Assembly (NCBI RefSeq): GCF_000745235.1
Contig: NZ_JQNL01000001.1
Location: 124,001-188,000, forward strand
DNA: 64,000 nt
From: Luteibacter mycovicinus
GTDB lineage: Bacteria > Pseudomonadota > Gammaproteobacteria > Xanthomonadales > Rhodanobacteraceae
Direction of reading: 5' to 3'
Numbering within the stretch: the stretch's first letter is position 1; each line of letters opens with the position of its first letter. The notes below the pieces were generated by a model. The model saw only the letters and a program-made list of their open reading frames with translations. It was not told the origin of the DNA and did no database searches. The translations under genes were made by a program, and so were the position numbers. Shown here piece by piece: positions 20,627 to 32,106 of this stretch.

Positions 20627-21370
20627 TCAGACGACGTAGCCGCCGGCGACTTCGATGTTCTGGGCGTTGACCCAGCCACCGTCCACGGTCAGCAGCGACG
20701 CGATCGCACGAGCCACTTCTTCTGGCTCGCCCACGCGCCCGAGGGCGGTTTGAGAGGCAAGCAGCGCCTCGAACTCAGTGTTCAGTCCCCCGCCGAGTTC
20801 GGTGCGGATGGGTCCCGGCGATACCGAGTTGGCCCGGATGCGGCGTTCGCCGAATTCCTTGGCCATGTAGCGCGTCAGTACCTCCAGGCCCCCCTTGAAT
20901 GCGGCATAGGGCGCAACGCCCGCAGTGGCCACCCGCGTGGTCGCACTCGTCAGGTTGACGATGCTGGCGCCTTCGCTCAGCAACGGCAGCAACGCCTGAG
21001 TGAGGAAGAACGGGCCTTTCAGATGCACGTTCATCAAGCCGTCGAACTGGTCTTCGGTGACGGTTTCGATGGGATTGAACAGACCGTAGCCCGCATTGTT
21101 GACCAGGCCGGCCAACTGGCTCACTCCCCATGTGGATACCAGCGCCTGTTCCACTGAGCTTCGAAAGCCTGTAAAGGTGCGGACATCGGCGACATTCAGC
21201 GGCAACGCAACCGCCTTGCCTCCCACGACCGCAATGCTGCGAACCACGTCTTCAGCAGCGCCTGAATTCTGGTTGTAGGTGAGGATGACGCCTAATCCGC
21301 GCCGCGCGCATTCGACTGCGGTGCTCGCGCCAATGCCCCGGCTGCCGCCGGTGATGACGATGACTCCCAT
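20627..21370 (-). CDS. SDR-family oxidoreductase, first gene of accessory operon
   Basis: Short-chain dehydrogenase of 247 residues: TGGSRGIG at residues 8-15, NNAGYG, the catalytic Ser in NLTSATTR and YAAFK. The C-terminal PGPIRTELGGG segment and the VDGGWVNAQNIEVAGGYVV ending are typical of 3-oxoacyl reductase/glucose dehydrogenase-like SDRs. ATG 21370 has AAGGAG upstream. It heads an operon with the VOC and NTF2-like genes and is divergent from an AraC regulator, suggesting an inducible catabolic or detoxifying unit. Confidence 0.9.
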   Translation of the reverse strand: MGVIVITGGSRGIGASTAVECARRGLGVILTYNQNSGAAEDVVRSIAVVGGKAVALPLNVADVRTFTGFRSSVEQALVSTWGVSQLAGLVNNAGYGLFNPIETVTEDQFDGLMNVHLKGPFFLTQALLPLLSEGASIVNLTSATTRVATAGVAPYAAFKGGLEVLTRYMAKEFGERRIRANSVSPGPIRTELGGGLNTEFEALLASQTALGRVGEPEEVARAIASLLTVDGGWVNAQNIEVAGGYVV

Positions 21371-21495
21371 GAATGGCTCCTTGAAATTCGGTACCGATAC
21401 GATAGGTGCGCGTGGCGTCGCTGGCTCACCCGATCGTGCCTCATTCCTGCCTATTTCTGCTCGATCGCTTGCCGTCAGCCGAAAGTCGAAGTCCA

Positions 21496-22437
21496 ATGGG
21501 TGTCATGGAGAACCCATTGACCGAACTGCGGAGCCTTGCCGCTCACGCGCAAAATCGTCGAACCGAGACTGGCATCCCGCGCGTGGCGATGGTTCAGGGA
21601 GCCGTTCCGGAACACGAGCTTGCCGCCGTCTACGAGCCCATGGTCAACGTGATCCTGCAGGGTAGTAAGTCCATGACCGTGGGCGGACAGACCCTGCACT
21701 ATGATCCTGCCACCTATTTCGTCATGTCCGTCGACCTGCCTGCAGCCGGCATCGTGCGCAGCAGCGATTCGGGCGCGCCCTATCTTGCGGTAAGCCTGAC
21801 GCTCGACCCGTCGCTGCTGGCGGAATTGCTGTCCGATTTGCCCAATGCTGCCGCGGCAAGACGCCGCGAAACGGGCTTCTCGGTCGCTGCCATGACCGTC
21901 GAATTGCTGGATGCCTGGGTTCGCATGCTGCGCCTGATGAACCATCCGATGGATATTGCGGCCCTTGCACCCGCGTATGAACGCGAGATCCTTTACCGCG
22001 TACTGCAAGGTCCAATGGGCTGGATGCTGCATGACATCGCGACGCCGGACACCGCCCTGGCGCGCATGAACCGGGTCATTCAACGTATCCGCCAGGACTA
22101 TGCGCGCCCGCTGCGGATGGAAGAACTGGCCGAGGAGGTTGCGATGAGCGTATCGGCCTTCCACCGTCACTTCAAAGCCGTGACAGCGCTAAGTCCGCTG
22201 CAGTACCAAAAACAGATTCGCCTGCTGCAGGCGCGCAAGTGGCTGGTTACTGCGGGCTACAGCGTCACCACGGCGGCGCATGAAGTGGGCTACGAGAGTC
22301 CGACCCAGTTCAGCCGCGAGTACGCTCGTGAATTTGGATTGCCGCCAGCGAAGGACGTACTGCGTATTCACAACGCAATGCGTAACAAGGACGGCGCCAC
22401 CAACATCAGGCCTTTGCAGAATGCGGATGCGACCTGA
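21496..22437 (+). CDS. AraC-family regulator (AraC_N type)
   Basis: 313 residues. The N-terminal sensor has the AraC_N pattern (VYEPMVNVILQGSKSMTVGG then YDPATYFVMSVDLPAAGIV), and the C-terminal part has two helix-turn-helices, LRMEELAEEVAMSVSAFHRH and the VGYESPTQFSREYAREFG signature. ATG 21496 is preferred; a longer frame upstream has no conserved residues. Regulators of this type usually sit divergent from the SDR/aldo-keto reductase genes they control, exactly as here with the SDR-VOC-NTF2 operon. A/T-ending codons are more frequent than in the housekeeping genes around it. Confidence 0.9.
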   Translation: MGVMENPLTELRSLAAHAQNRRTETGIPRVAMVQGAVPEHELAAVYEPMVNVILQGSKSMTVGGQTLHYDPATYFVMSVDLPAAGIVRSSDSGAPYLAVSLTLDPSLLAELLSDLPNAAAARRRETGFSVAAMTVELLDAWVRMLRLMNHPMDIAALAPAYEREILYRVLQGPMGWMLHDIATPDTALARMNRVIQRIRQDYARPLRMEELAEEVAMSVSAFHRHFKAVTALSPLQYQKQIRLLQARKWLVTAGYSVTTAAHEVGYESPTQFSREYAREFGLPPAKDVLRIHNAMRNKDGATNIRPLQNADAT

Positions 22438-22711
22438 CGGTTCGCGGATGGGCGATCTATCTGCAGCCCTCCTGAATGCTCGTGGCCTACGCCTTCCAAG
22501 ATGGCGACGGTAACGAGAAAGAAGCTGAAGCATTCGCCTCAGCGGCCGAAGATAGTTCTCGACTGGGCAGCAGATTGCGCGCCAGGATCACGCGCTGCGC
22601 GGCCTCTGGCAGTCGCTGCATGATCCCGATGTCGAAGCGCCGTGCTAGCCACTCAGCGCCAACATGAAGCGCTGATGGTCCCCTTCCACTCGATCAGTCC
22701 GACGGGCCAGC
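22438..22711. other. Gap with no confident gene between araC-type gene and guaA
   Basis: 274 bases without a convincing gene. A minus-strand frame open from about 22700 to 22487 contains a protein-like stretch (GAEWLARRFDIGIMQRLPEA) but lacks a start codon with a ribosome site, and a short plus-strand frame overlaps it. I read this as decayed coding DNA or chance openness, marking the right edge of the accessory block. Confidence 0.3.
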
Positions 22712-24268
22712 TCACTCCCACTCAATCGTAGCCGGCGGCTTCCCCGAAATATCATAAACGACGCGAGAAATACCACGCAACTCATTGATAATTCTCGTCG
22801 AGCACTTGTCAAGGAAGTCGTACGGCAGGTGCGCCCAGTGCGCCGTCATGAAGTCGATCGTCTCCACGGCACGCAGCGCGATCACCCACTCGTAAGCCCG
22901 GCCGTCACCGACCACGCCCACCGAGCGCACGGGCAGAAACACTGCAAACGCCTGGCTCACCCGGTCATACAGACCATGGCTGCGCAGCTCCTCGATGAAG
23001 ATCGCATCGGCCCGCTGCAGCAGGTCGACGTATTCCGCCTTTACCTCGCCCAGCACGCGCACGCCCAGACCCGGACCCGGGAAGGGATGGCGATAGACCA
23101 TCTCGCGCGGCAGGCCGAGCTCGACGCCGATGCGGCGGACTTCGTCCTTGAACAGCTCGCGCAACGGCTCGACCAGCTTGAGCTTCATGTGTTCCGGCAG
23201 GCCGCCGACGTTGTGATGGCTCTTGATGACGTGGGCCTTGCCCGTCTTGCTGCCGGCGGATTCGATGACGTCGGGATAGATCGTGCCCTGGGCCAGCCAC
23301 TTCACGCCTTCAAGCTTGGCCGACTCTTCGTCGAAGATCTCGATGAACAGGCGGCCGATGACCTTGCGCTTGGCTTCCGGGTCTTCCACGCCAGCCAGCG
23401 CGTCGAAATAACGCTGCTTCGCATCCACGCGGATGACATGCACGCCCATGTGCTCGGCCATGGTGGTCATGACCTGGTCGCCTTCCTGGAAACGCAGCAG
23501 ACCCGTATCGACGAAGACGCACGTCAGCTGGTTGCCGATGGCCTTCTCGAGCAGCGCGGCCACGACGGACGAATCCACACCGCCGCTGAGACCCAGGAGC
23601 ACGCGATCGCTGCCGACCTGCTCGCGCACGCGGGCGACGGCGTCTTCGATGATGTGTGCGGCGTCCCACAGCGTGGCCGAGCCACAGAGGTCGACGACGA
23701 AGCGGCGGAGAAGCTCCATGCCGCGCTTGGTGTGGGTCACTTCCGGGTGGAACTGGACGCCGTAGAAGCGGCGCGCGTCGTCGGCCATGGCGGCCAGCGG
23801 CAGGCTGGACGTCGACGCGGTGACCCTGAAACCTTCCGGGATCGCGGTGACGCGGTCGCCGTGCGACATCCATACACCCAGCGCCTCACCGTCCTCGACC
23901 ACCGTGTCGAACAGCGCGCAGCTGCCGAAGGTGATGGTGGCCGGACCGAACTCGCGATCGTGGCCGGCCTCGACCTTGCCGCCGAGCTGTTCGGCCATGG
24001 TCTGCATGCCGTAGCAGATGCCCAGCACCGGCACGCCGAGGTCGAAGACCTGCTGGGGCGCGCGCGGCGAGTTGTCCTCGGTCACCGATTCCGGGCCGCC
24101 CGAAAGGATGACGCCCTTCGGGTTGAAGCCGGCGATCTCGTCCGGTGCGTGATCCCAGCCCCACACCTCGCAATAGACGCCGATCTCGCGGATGCGGCGG
24201 GCGATCAGCTGCGTGTACTGCGAACCGAAGTCGAGGATGAGGATCTTGTCGCTGTGGATATCGGTCAT
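22712..24268 (-). CDS. guaA: GMP synthase (glutamine-hydrolysing)
   Basis: Last step of GMP synthesis: amidation of XMP with ATP and glutamine. 518 residues (E. coli 525). Class I glutamine amidotransferase domain first (nucleophile Cys in GICYGMQ, then [10 protein letters not shown] with the His/Glu pair), then the ATP pyrophosphatase P-loop SGGVDSS and the dimerisation domain ending in TIEWE. ATG 24268 starts the conserved [18 protein letters not shown]. It is downstream of guaB on the same strand with 119 bases between, the usual gua operon order. Confidence 0.98.
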   Translation of the reverse strand: MTDIHSDKILILDFGSQYTQLIARRIREIGVYCEVWGWDHAPDEIAGFNPKGVILSGGPESVTEDNSPRAPQQVFDLGVPVLGICYGMQTMAEQLGGKVEAGHDREFGPATITFGSCALFDTVVEDGEALGVWMSHGDRVTAIPEGFRVTASTSSLPLAAMADDARRFYGVQFHPEVTHTKRGMELLRRFVVDLCGSATLWDAAHIIEDAVARVREQVGSDRVLLGLSGGVDSSVVAALLEKAIGNQLTCVFVDTGLLRFQEGDQVMTTMAEHMGVHVIRVDAKQRYFDALAGVEDPEAKRKVIGRLFIEIFDEESAKLEGVKWLAQGTIYPDVIESAGSKTGKAHVIKSHHNVGGLPEHMKLKLVEPLRELFKDEVRRIGVELGLPREMVYRHPFPGPGLGVRVLGEVKAEYVDLLQRADAIFIEELRSHGLYDRVSQAFAVFLPVRSVGVVGDGRAYEWVIALRAVETIDFMTAHWAHLPYDFLDKCSTRIINELRGISRVVYDISGKPPATIEWE

Positions 24269-24387
24269 CGTGGCGGCCTGGCAGTATGAAATTTCTGGCG
24301 GCCCCGCGCGCTGCGCGTTGGCCTGAAAAAGCAGAACGCCCACTTGCGGCGGGCGTCCTGGGTCACCGGGTCGAGCGCGTGAGCGCA

Positions 24388-25842
<1,455 letters not shown>

Positions 25843-25952
25843 AGCATTAGTCCCGCGAGTAAATCGCGGCATTATAGCGTGCGTTGCAGCAAAACGACAG
25901 CGCGACGAGTGCCCTCCAGCAGGAACGGGCCATGCCGGCGACCCCCTGCCCC

Positions 25953-26807
25953 TCAACCGTCGAGAGCCTCCGCCGCCTCCAGCGTGTTCTCCATCAACGT
26001 CGCCACCGTCATCGGTCCCACCCCACCCGGCACCGGCGTGATCCATGACGCACGCTCGGCCGCGGGGGCGAATTCCACGTCGCCCACCAGACGCCCGTCC
26101 TCCAGGCGATTGATACCTACATCGATGACCACGGCGCCCGGCTTGATCCATTCGCCCCTGACCAGCCCCGGCTTACCCGCGGCCACGACGAGGATGTCCG
26201 CCTGCGCCACGAAGCCTTCGAGATTCTGGGTGAACTTGTGGCAGCAAGTGACTGTACTTCCTGCAATAAGAAGCTCCAGCGCAAGCGGCCGACCGACGTG
26301 ATTTGAGACGCCGACGATGACCGCGTGCTCGCCGCGCACCGGGCGATCGGTATGACCCAGCAGCGTCATCACACCCTTGGGCGTGCACGGACGCAGACCG
26401 AAACGGCGCAGCGCAAGGCGGCCGACATTGACCGCCTGGAAGCCATCGACATCCTTCATCGGATCGATCCGGTCGACCAGCGCTTCTTCATCGATATGCG
26501 CCGGCAGCGGCGACTGCACGAGGATGCCGTGCACCGCCGGATCCGCGTTGAGCTTGTCGATCAGCGCAAAGAGTTCTTCCTGCGACGTTTCGGCCGGAAG
26601 GTCGTAGCCGAACGACTTGAAGCCCACCTGCTGACAGGCTTTGCGCTTGTTCCTGACGTAGACCGCAGAGGCCGGGTCTTCGCCGACCAGAACCACCGCG
26701 AGTCCAGGTGCGCGATGCCCCTCGGTAACGCGTTTGGCGACACGACGCCCGATGTGCTCGAGCAGTTCCTGGGCGATGCGCTTGCCGTCGAGAATACGTG
26801 CGGTCAT
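25953..26807 (-). CDS. folD: Methylenetetrahydrofolate dehydrogenase/cyclohydrolase
   Basis: Bifunctional one-carbon enzyme that interconverts methylene-, methenyl- and formyl-tetrahydrofolate with NADP+. 284 residues (E. coli 288). The catalytic Lys is in [25 protein letters not shown] and the later [18 protein letters not shown]ossmann motif are conserved, and [18 protein letters not shown] closes the fold. In [10 protein letters not shown] the usual Arg (SxxVGRP with Ser) pattern is slightly altered (SNHVGRP). It lies upstream of guaB on the same strand and supplies one-carbon units to purine synthesis. Confidence 0.97.
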   Translation of the reverse strand: MTARILDGKRIAQELLEHIGRRVAKRVTEGHRAPGLAVVLVGEDPASAVYVRNKRKACQQVGFKSFGYDLPAETSQEELFALIDKLNADPAVHGILVQSPLPAHIDEEALVDRIDPMKDVDGFQAVNVGRLALRRFGLRPCTPKGVMTLLGHTDRPVRGEHAVIVGVSNHVGRPLALELLIAGSTVTCCHKFTQNLEGFVAQADILVVAAGKPGLVRGEWIKPGAVVIDVGINRLEDGRLVGDVEFAPAAERASWITPVPGGVGPMTVATLMENTLEAAEALDG

Positions 26808-26872
26808 GGGATATCGCCCTGTGGAAACCGGACATTATCCCCTGAGCTTACGACGCTTGCATACTCTCCGGC

Positions 26873-27439
26873 ATGGCCATCGAAACCCTTCCCTACCCAA
26901 ACGCCCTGACCGATGGGCAGGTCACGCTTCGCCCGCACCGTACCGGCGACATGGAGGCCCTCGCCGAAGCCGTACGCGAGTCCGTCGCGACCGTCGGCCG
27001 CTGGCAGGACTGGTGCCATGTGGGATACACGCCCATGGACGCGGCGGCATGGATCGCAACCTGCCAGAAGGCCTGGCTGATGGGCGAAGGCCATGAGTTC
27101 CTCGTGTTCGATGCAGCGACGGACGCACTGCTCGGCGGCATGGGCGTGAACCACCTCAATCGCGAGCACCGTTTTGCCAACCTCGGTTACTGGGTGCGTG
27201 AGTCGGCGCAGGGCCGGGGCGTCGCGGCACGGGCGGGCAAGCTCGCGGTCCAGTTCGCGTTCGAGGCCGTGCGGGTCTCGCGGCTGGAAATCGTCGCGGC
27301 GCACGACAACGTGCCGAGCCGGAAGACAGCTGAACGCATTGGAGGCATATTCGAAGGAATACTTCGTAACCGATTGGTTTTACGAAATAAACCTTTCGAC
27401 GCTGCGATGTATTCCGTCGTGTCCGGGGATCGATTGTGA
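26873..27439 (+). CDS. GNAT-family acetyltransferase (RimJ/RimL-like)
   Basis: N-acetyltransferase of 188 residues. The acetyl-CoA loop is visible in YWVRESAQGRGVAARAGKLA, and RLEIVAAHDNVPSRKTAERI is the typical strand-5/helix-4 region of RimJ/RimL-like enzymes, which acetylate ribosomal protein N-termini or amino-acid-like molecules. Here the target is unknown. It is divergent from folD and convergent with moeB. The last 30 codons are somewhat richer in A/T than the rest. Confidence 0.88.
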   Translation: MAIETLPYPNALTDGQVTLRPHRTGDMEALAEAVRESVATVGRWQDWCHVGYTPMDAAAWIATCQKAWLMGEGHEFLVFDAATDALLGGMGVNHLNREHRFANLGYWVRESAQGRGVAARAGKLAVQFAFEAVRVSRLEIVAAHDNVPSRKTAERIGGIFEGILRNRLVLRNKPFDAAMYSVVSGDRL

Positions 27440-27492
27440 GCGAGTCTTCCGGCTTTCCGTAAGGATGAAGCCCGCAGCCGACCCGCAACGCC

Positions 27493-28662
27493 TCAGCCGG
27501 CGATCCCGCACATCCGCTCGAGGTCCACATAGCCGTCGAAGGACGCCCCGTCTCCGCAACCCGGGCACTGCGGATCGCGCTTCAGCTTCAGCTCGCGGAA
27601 ACGCATGCCGAGGGCGTCGTAAGTCAGCAATCGTCCGACGAGCGTTTCGCCGACGCCAAGGATCAGCTTCATCGCTTCGGTGGCCTGCACCATGCCCACC
27701 AGTCCGGGGAGCACCCCCAGCACACCGGCCTCGCTGCAGTTGGGCGCATCGGCGGCCGCCGGCGGCTCGGGGAACAGGCAGCGGTAGCAGGGAGAATCCG
27801 CGCGTCGCGGATCGAACACACTCGCCTGACCGGTGAAGCGCTCGATCGCGGCATAAACCATGGGCAGCCCCAGGCGCCGCGTTGCCGCGGCCAGCAGGTA
27901 GCGCGTGGCGAAATTGTCCGCGCCATCGATCACCACATCGTGGCCGCCGATCATCGCTTCGACGTTGTCCGCACGGAGGCGCTCGACCACGACACGGACA
28001 TGAATGCGCGGGTTGAGCGCAAGCAGCGTCATCCGGGCCGACTCCGCCTTGCTCATGCCCACGCGCGCGTCCGCATGGACGACCTGGCGATGCAGATTGG
28101 ATCGCTCGACGCGATCGTCGTCGATCAGGGTTAGATGCCCGACGCCGGCCGCGGCGAGGTAAAGCAACGCCGGAGACCCCAGGCCGCCCGCCCCGATCAC
28201 GGCCACGCGAGCGGCGGCAAGCCTGGACTGCCCAGCCTCACCGACCTGCGGTAGCAACACCTGTCGGGCGTAACGCTCAGCGGCGTCGCTATCGAGCGCA
28301 CCCGCAAGCACCGGTAAGCCCGCGACCTTCCACGCCGCCATGCCGCCCGCGACCGAGGACACCCGTGCATAGCCCATGCGCTGCAAGGCCTCGGCGGCGA
28401 GCAACGAGCGCTGGCCGCTGCCACAGAGCACGAGGATCTCGCGCTGCCGGTCCGGCTCGATCTGCTCGATGCGCAGTTCAAGAAATCCACGTGAGAGCCC
28501 GCTCGCACCGGCCGGCGAGCCCTCGCTGCGCTCGTTGTCCTCACGGACATCGATCAGCAATGCCCCGTCCAGCTGGCGGGACAAGGCATCGGTCGCGGCG
28601 ATCTCGGGCACCCGCTGGCGCAACTCGGCCAGCCAGCGATCCCTACCCAGGTCTTCGGTCAT
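27493..28662 (-). CDS. moeB: Rhodanese-MoeB fusion (molybdopterin-synthase adenylyltransferase)
   Basis: About 389 residues with an N-terminal rhodanese domain (active Cys in ILVLCGSGQRS) followed by an E1-like adenylyltransferase domain (VIGAGGLGSPALLYLAAAGV, then IDDDRVERSNLHRQ with the Arg finger). Zinc pairs are CYRCLF and CPGCG. E1-like enzymes of this group activate MoaD or ThiS C-termini, and the rhodanese can carry the sulfur. In eukaryotic MOCS3 the rhodanese is at the C-terminus; here it is in front. An upstream in-frame ATG at 28671 is possible. ThiF/MoeB choice is tentative as no moa or thi genes are adjacent. Confidence 0.85.
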   Translation of the reverse strand: MTEDLGRDRWLAELRQRVPEIAATDALSRQLDGALLIDVREDNERSEGSPAGASGLSRGFLELRIEQIEPDRQREILVLCGSGQRSLLAAEALQRMGYARVSSVAGGMAAWKVAGLPVLAGALDSDAAERYARQVLLPQVGEAGQSRLAAARVAVIGAGGLGSPALLYLAAAGVGHLTLIDDDRVERSNLHRQVVHADARVGMSKAESARMTLLALNPRIHVRVVVERLRADNVEAMIGGHDVVIDGADNFATRYLLAAATRRLGLPMVYAAIERFTGQASVFDPRRADSPCYRCLFPEPPAAADAPNCSEAGVLGVLPGLVGMVQATEAMKLILGVGETLVGRLLTYDALGMRFRELKLKRDPQCPGCGDGASFDGYVDLERMCGIAG

Positions 28663-28688
28663 GCGAGGCACCTCTGCGAGGGCGACGC

Positions 28689-30086
28689 TTACTTCTCGCG
28701 TCGCTTCGCGTTGCGGATCATTTCCCGGCGGCGGCGCTGCTGGCCTTCCGTCAGGACGTTCTTCTTGCCGGCGAACGGGTTCTCACCATCGCGGAAATCG
28801 ATACGGATGGGCGTGCCTTCCAGCTTGTAACGCTTGCGGAAGAACCCTTCCAGGTAACGGCGGTAAGCCGGCGCAATGTGCTTGGTCCGGCTGCCGTGGA
28901 TCACGATCGTCGGCGGATTGAATCCGCCCGGATGGGCGTAACGCAGCTTGGGCGCATGCCCGCGCACCAACGGCGGCTGATAGGCCTCGTAAGCCTGCTC
29001 GAGCGTCCGGGTCAGTTCGCTGGACGTCAGCACCTTCGTCGCTGCCCCGTGAGCGCGAATGACCGCCTTCATGAGTTCGCGCAGGCCGGAGCCGTGCAGC
29101 GCGGAAATGAAGACCGTCTTCGCCCACTCGGCGAACTGCAGGCGGCGCTCGAGCGCTTTCTGCGTCTGCTCGCGGGCATAAGAGTCCATGCCGTCCCACT
29201 TGTTCACCGCGATGACCAGCGCCCGGCCTTCTTCGATGGCGTGCCCGATGAGGGTCAGGTCCTGGTCGGCGAGGTTTTCCCGGGCATCGATCAGAACGAC
29301 CGTCACCTGCGACGCAGCAATAGACTGCAACGTCTTGATGACGCTGAATTTCTCTACCGCTTCTTCGACGCGTGCACGACGGCGGACGCCGGCGGTATCG
29401 ATCAGCGTGTAGCGCTTGCCGTCACGCTCCAGCGATACCCGGATCGGATCGCGCGTGGTGCCGGCGAGGTCCGAAACGATGAGACGATCCTCGCCCAGCA
29501 GACGATTGATCAATGTGGACTTGCCGGCATTGGGACGGCCGACGATCGCCACGCGGATGCCCTGATCTTCGAGCGCGGGGTCGTTATCCCTGTCGTCCGG
29601 CAGGTAACCGATGGCTTTGGCCACCAGCACGTCGACGCCGCGGTTGTGCGCGGCGGACATGGGCAGCGTTTCGGCGATGCCGAACGAAGCGAATTCGCCC
29701 AGCGCCACGATTTCATCGACGCCGTCGGTCTTGTTGACGACGACGATGACCGGCTTGCCGCTGCGGCGGAGCTCGGTGAGGATGCCGGCATCCAGCGGGA
29801 GGACGCCATCGCGGGCATCCACCACGAAGACGAGCAGGTTGGCCTCGCTGATCGCGAGACGAACCTGCTGCGCGGTGAGGCCTTCAATGCCTTCATCACT
29901 ACCGGACAAGCCGCCGGTATCCACGACAACGAACGGTCGGGGACCGAGACGACAGACACCGTAGTGTCTGTCACGAGTGACGCCGGGCATATCGGCGACA
30001 AGAGCGTCCCTGCTACGCGTCAGCGCATTGAAGAGGGTCGACTTACCGACATTGGGACGGCCGACCAAAGCGACGACGGGCAACAT
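28689..30086 (-). CDS. der: Ribosome biogenesis GTPase Der (EngA)
   Basis: Essential double-GTPase that assists 50S subunit assembly. 465 residues with two complete G domains: GRPNVGKST (residue 9 on), DTGG, NKTD, then [13 protein letters not shown] and NKWD, followed by a KH-like C-terminal domain rich in basic residues. It lies 23 bases after bamB on the same strand, the conserved gammaproteobacterial order. Confidence 0.98.
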   Translation of the reverse strand: MLPVVALVGRPNVGKSTLFNALTRSRDALVADMPGVTRDRHYGVCRLGPRPFVVVDTGGLSGSDEGIEGLTAQQVRLAISEANLLVFVVDARDGVLPLDAGILTELRRSGKPVIVVVNKTDGVDEIVALGEFASFGIAETLPMSAAHNRGVDVLVAKAIGYLPDDRDNDPALEDQGIRVAIVGRPNAGKSTLINRLLGEDRLIVSDLAGTTRDPIRVSLERDGKRYTLIDTAGVRRRARVEEAVEKFSVIKTLQSIAASQVTVVLIDARENLADQDLTLIGHAIEEGRALVIAVNKWDGMDSYAREQTQKALERRLQFAEWAKTVFISALHGSGLRELMKAVIRAHGAATKVLTSSELTRTLEQAYEAYQPPLVRGHAPKLRYAHPGGFNPPTIVIHGSRTKHIAPAYRRYLEGFFRKRYKLEGTPIRIDFRDGENPFAGKKNVLTEGQQRRRREMIRNAKRREK

Positions 30087-30109
30087 GGGAGTTACATCTA
30101 TCCTGTGGA

Positions 30110-31309
30110 TCAGTTCGTCGCGATGCGGTAGGCGCCGATGTGGCCCTCGACATCTTCAACGAACACGGTGTCACCCACCACGAGGGGCTGGGCACGAATG
30201 GCTTTCTTGGACAGGCGCTCACGTGCGGCGATCTTGCCGTCGCCGACCGCCAGCCAGTGGATGTGACCGTCGAGGTCGCCGACCACGGCATAGTTGCCCT
30301 GGATCGCCGGCCCGGTCAGCCAGCGGTACTTGAGACCCGCCTGCTTCCAGATGTTCGCGCCGCTGCTCTTGTCGAAGGCGAAAACCTGCGACTGGTCGTC
30401 GACGCCGTAGACGGCGTTGTCTTTCACGTCCAGCGAGGTGAACGTCGAGAAGCCGTGATTCCACAGCGGACGCCCGCTCGGGCCGTCGATCGCGGTGAGG
30501 TTGCCATGGTACGCGGCGCCGTAAAGCGTGGTGCCATCGAGGACCAGCGAGCCATCGGCGTCGTTCAGGCGATCGATCTCGGTACGGCCTTCACCACTGG
30601 CGAGCGTCTGCTCCCAGAGCTTCTCACCGTTGTCCAGGCGAATGGCGATCAGCTTGCCGGCATCGCTGCCGACGAACACCACGCCGTTGGCGATCAGCAG
30701 GCGACCGTTGCCACGCAGGCTGAGGAGCGGCACCTGGGCCTGGTCGAACACCCAGCGGCGCTCGCCATTACTGGCGTCGATGCCGTAGATGCGACCGTCG
30801 TTGCAGCGAACGACGACCAGACCGTTGACGATGACGGGTGCCGTGATGACTTCCGACGACAGCTCGGACGACCAGCGACGCTCGCCGTCCTTCGCGTTGA
30901 TACCGTACAGATGTCCATCCAGCGTGCCGATGGCGACGAGGTCGCCGGCGGCGCCGGGGCCACCGGAGAAGCGCGCGTCTTCGCGCTTGGCGTCGCCCCA
31001 GCCGAACCAGCCGTGCTGGCGGGTGCTCTTGGACCACAGCTTCTTGCCGGTCGAAGCCTCGAAGGCGGCGATCTTGCCGTCGGTGCTGGCGGCGTAAAGC
31101 ACGTTGTCGACGACGGTCGGACGCATACGCACACCGGACTCGGCGGCGCCGTCACCGATGCTGGACTTCCAGAGACGCTCGACCTTGAGGGTCGGCTCGA
31201 ACTTCTTGTCGAGCGGGGTCGGCGGTTCGACGTTTTCCTTCTTGAACGAATGGCAGCCGGCCAGAACGACCAGCGACGAAGTCAACGCGATTGCCCAAAA
31301 ACGTTTCAT
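30110..31309 (-). CDS. bamB: Outer-membrane assembly lipoprotein BamB
   Basis: Lipoprotein of the BAM complex, which inserts beta-barrel proteins into the outer membrane. 399 residues. The signal peptide ends in the lipobox LAGC (Cys19). The rest forms an eight-bladed PQQ-type propeller: repeated aromatic/glycine blade motifs such as [32 protein letters not shown] and [13 protein letters not shown] are visible. Overlaps the yfgM-like gene upstream by four bases (ATGA), so the two are translationally coupled. Confidence 0.97.
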   Translation of the reverse strand: MKRFWAIALTSSLVVLAGCHSFKKENVEPPTPLDKKFEPTLKVERLWKSSIGDGAAESGVRMRPTVVDNVLYAASTDGKIAAFEASTGKKLWSKSTRQHGWFGWGDAKREDARFSGGPGAAGDLVAIGTLDGHLYGINAKDGERRWSSELSSEVITAPVIVNGLVVVRCNDGRIYGIDASNGERRWVFDQAQVPLLSLRGNGRLLIANGVVFVGSDAGKLIAIRLDNGEKLWEQTLASGEGRTEIDRLNDADGSLVLDGTTLYGAAYHGNLTAIDGPSGRPLWNHGFSTFTSLDVKDNAVYGVDDQSQVFAFDKSSGANIWKQAGLKYRWLTGPAIQGNYAVVGDLDGHIHWLAVGDGKIAARERLSKKAIRAQPLVVGDTVFVEDVEGHIGAYRIATN

Positions 31310-31956
31310 GCACCCTGCTTCCCGGCCACTGCCAGATCATCGAGCTTTGTTTGAACCACACCGCGTTGCGGTGCGCTGTCGCCCATCGCGGCGATCGCCG
31401 CCTGATAGGCCTTGCGTGCGTCGTCGTGGCGTCCAAGCTTGACCAGCGCATCGCCGCGGAGTTCCTGCGCGATGGCCACAAACGACTTGCCCGGCATCGC
31501 GTCCAGCGCGGTGAGGGCGTCCTGTGGCTTGTTCTGGGCAAACTTGAGTTGTGCGACACGAAGCTGCACGAGTGTCTTGAGCGCGTCGTCCTTGGCATGG
31601 GCCACGGCCCAGTCCAGGTCGCCCGAAGCCTTGTCGAGCTGACCGGCCATGACGTTGCGCTGCGCCCGCTCGCCCGCTGCGAAGACGGACCAGGCGGTGT
31701 CCGCATAATCCTTCAGCAGCGTTTCGGTGTGGACGTCGATCGCATTGGCGTTGTTCTGCGCCACGGCCGCCTGAAGCGCCGAATATTCCCCGGCCGCCGC
31801 CTGCTCGTGACCGGCGCGGTGCGACTTCCACTGCTGCCAGCCAAAGATCAGCACGAGGCCCAGCGCGATGCCGACGGCGATCGAAACGCCGTTCTTGCGC
31901 AGCCATTGCTGGACGCGTTCGCCTTGTTCGTAGTCGTCGTATACGTCGAAAGACAT
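31306..31956 (-). CDS. yfgM: YfgM-like membrane-anchored TPR protein
   Basis: 216 residues. A cytoplasmic N-terminus is followed by one membrane segment (about 24-44, VSIAVGIALGLVLIFGWQQW), and the rest is a periplasmic TPR-like domain. In E. coli YfgM associates with SecYEG and periplasmic chaperones and stands between hisS and bamB. Here it overlaps bamB by four bases. ATG 31956 opens the conserved MSFDVYDDYEQGERVQQW; a longer frame is not conserved. ispG and hisS, found between rodZ and yfgM in many relatives, are absent from this interval. Confidence 0.9.
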   Translation of the reverse strand: MSFDVYDDYEQGERVQQWLRKNGVSIAVGIALGLVLIFGWQQWKSHRAGHEQAAAGEYSALQAAVAQNNANAIDVHTETLLKDYADTAWSVFAAGERAQRNVMAGQLDKASGDLDWAVAHAKDDALKTLVQLRVAQLKFAQNKPQDALTALDAMPGKSFVAIAQELRGDALVKLGRHDDARKAYQAAIAAMGDSAPQRGVVQTKLDDLAVAGKQGA

Positions 31957-32106
31957 GCAATCACCCACTGCGCTCCGCGCAGCACATCCTGAAGGGAACA
32001 AGCCCGCACCTGCCATCTGACGATGACGGGGCGGATCAATAGGCAAGGATAACCGAAAAGCGCGGGCCGGCGGCGCCGCGCTGAGACGGAACCACGCTCG
32101 CGGCGA

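Noticed and set aside
22476..22667. Short plus-strand open frame before guaA
   Set aside because: No ribosome site and no family pattern; treated as part of a decayed gap.
24322..24356. Weak hairpin with a T-run between guaB and guaA
   Set aside because: The stem is only six bases and the T-run begins five bases away; not convincing as terminator or attenuator.
28365..30131. Long plus-strand open frame across der and moeB
   Set aside because: Antisense to two genes with strong motifs; composition is antisense-like.
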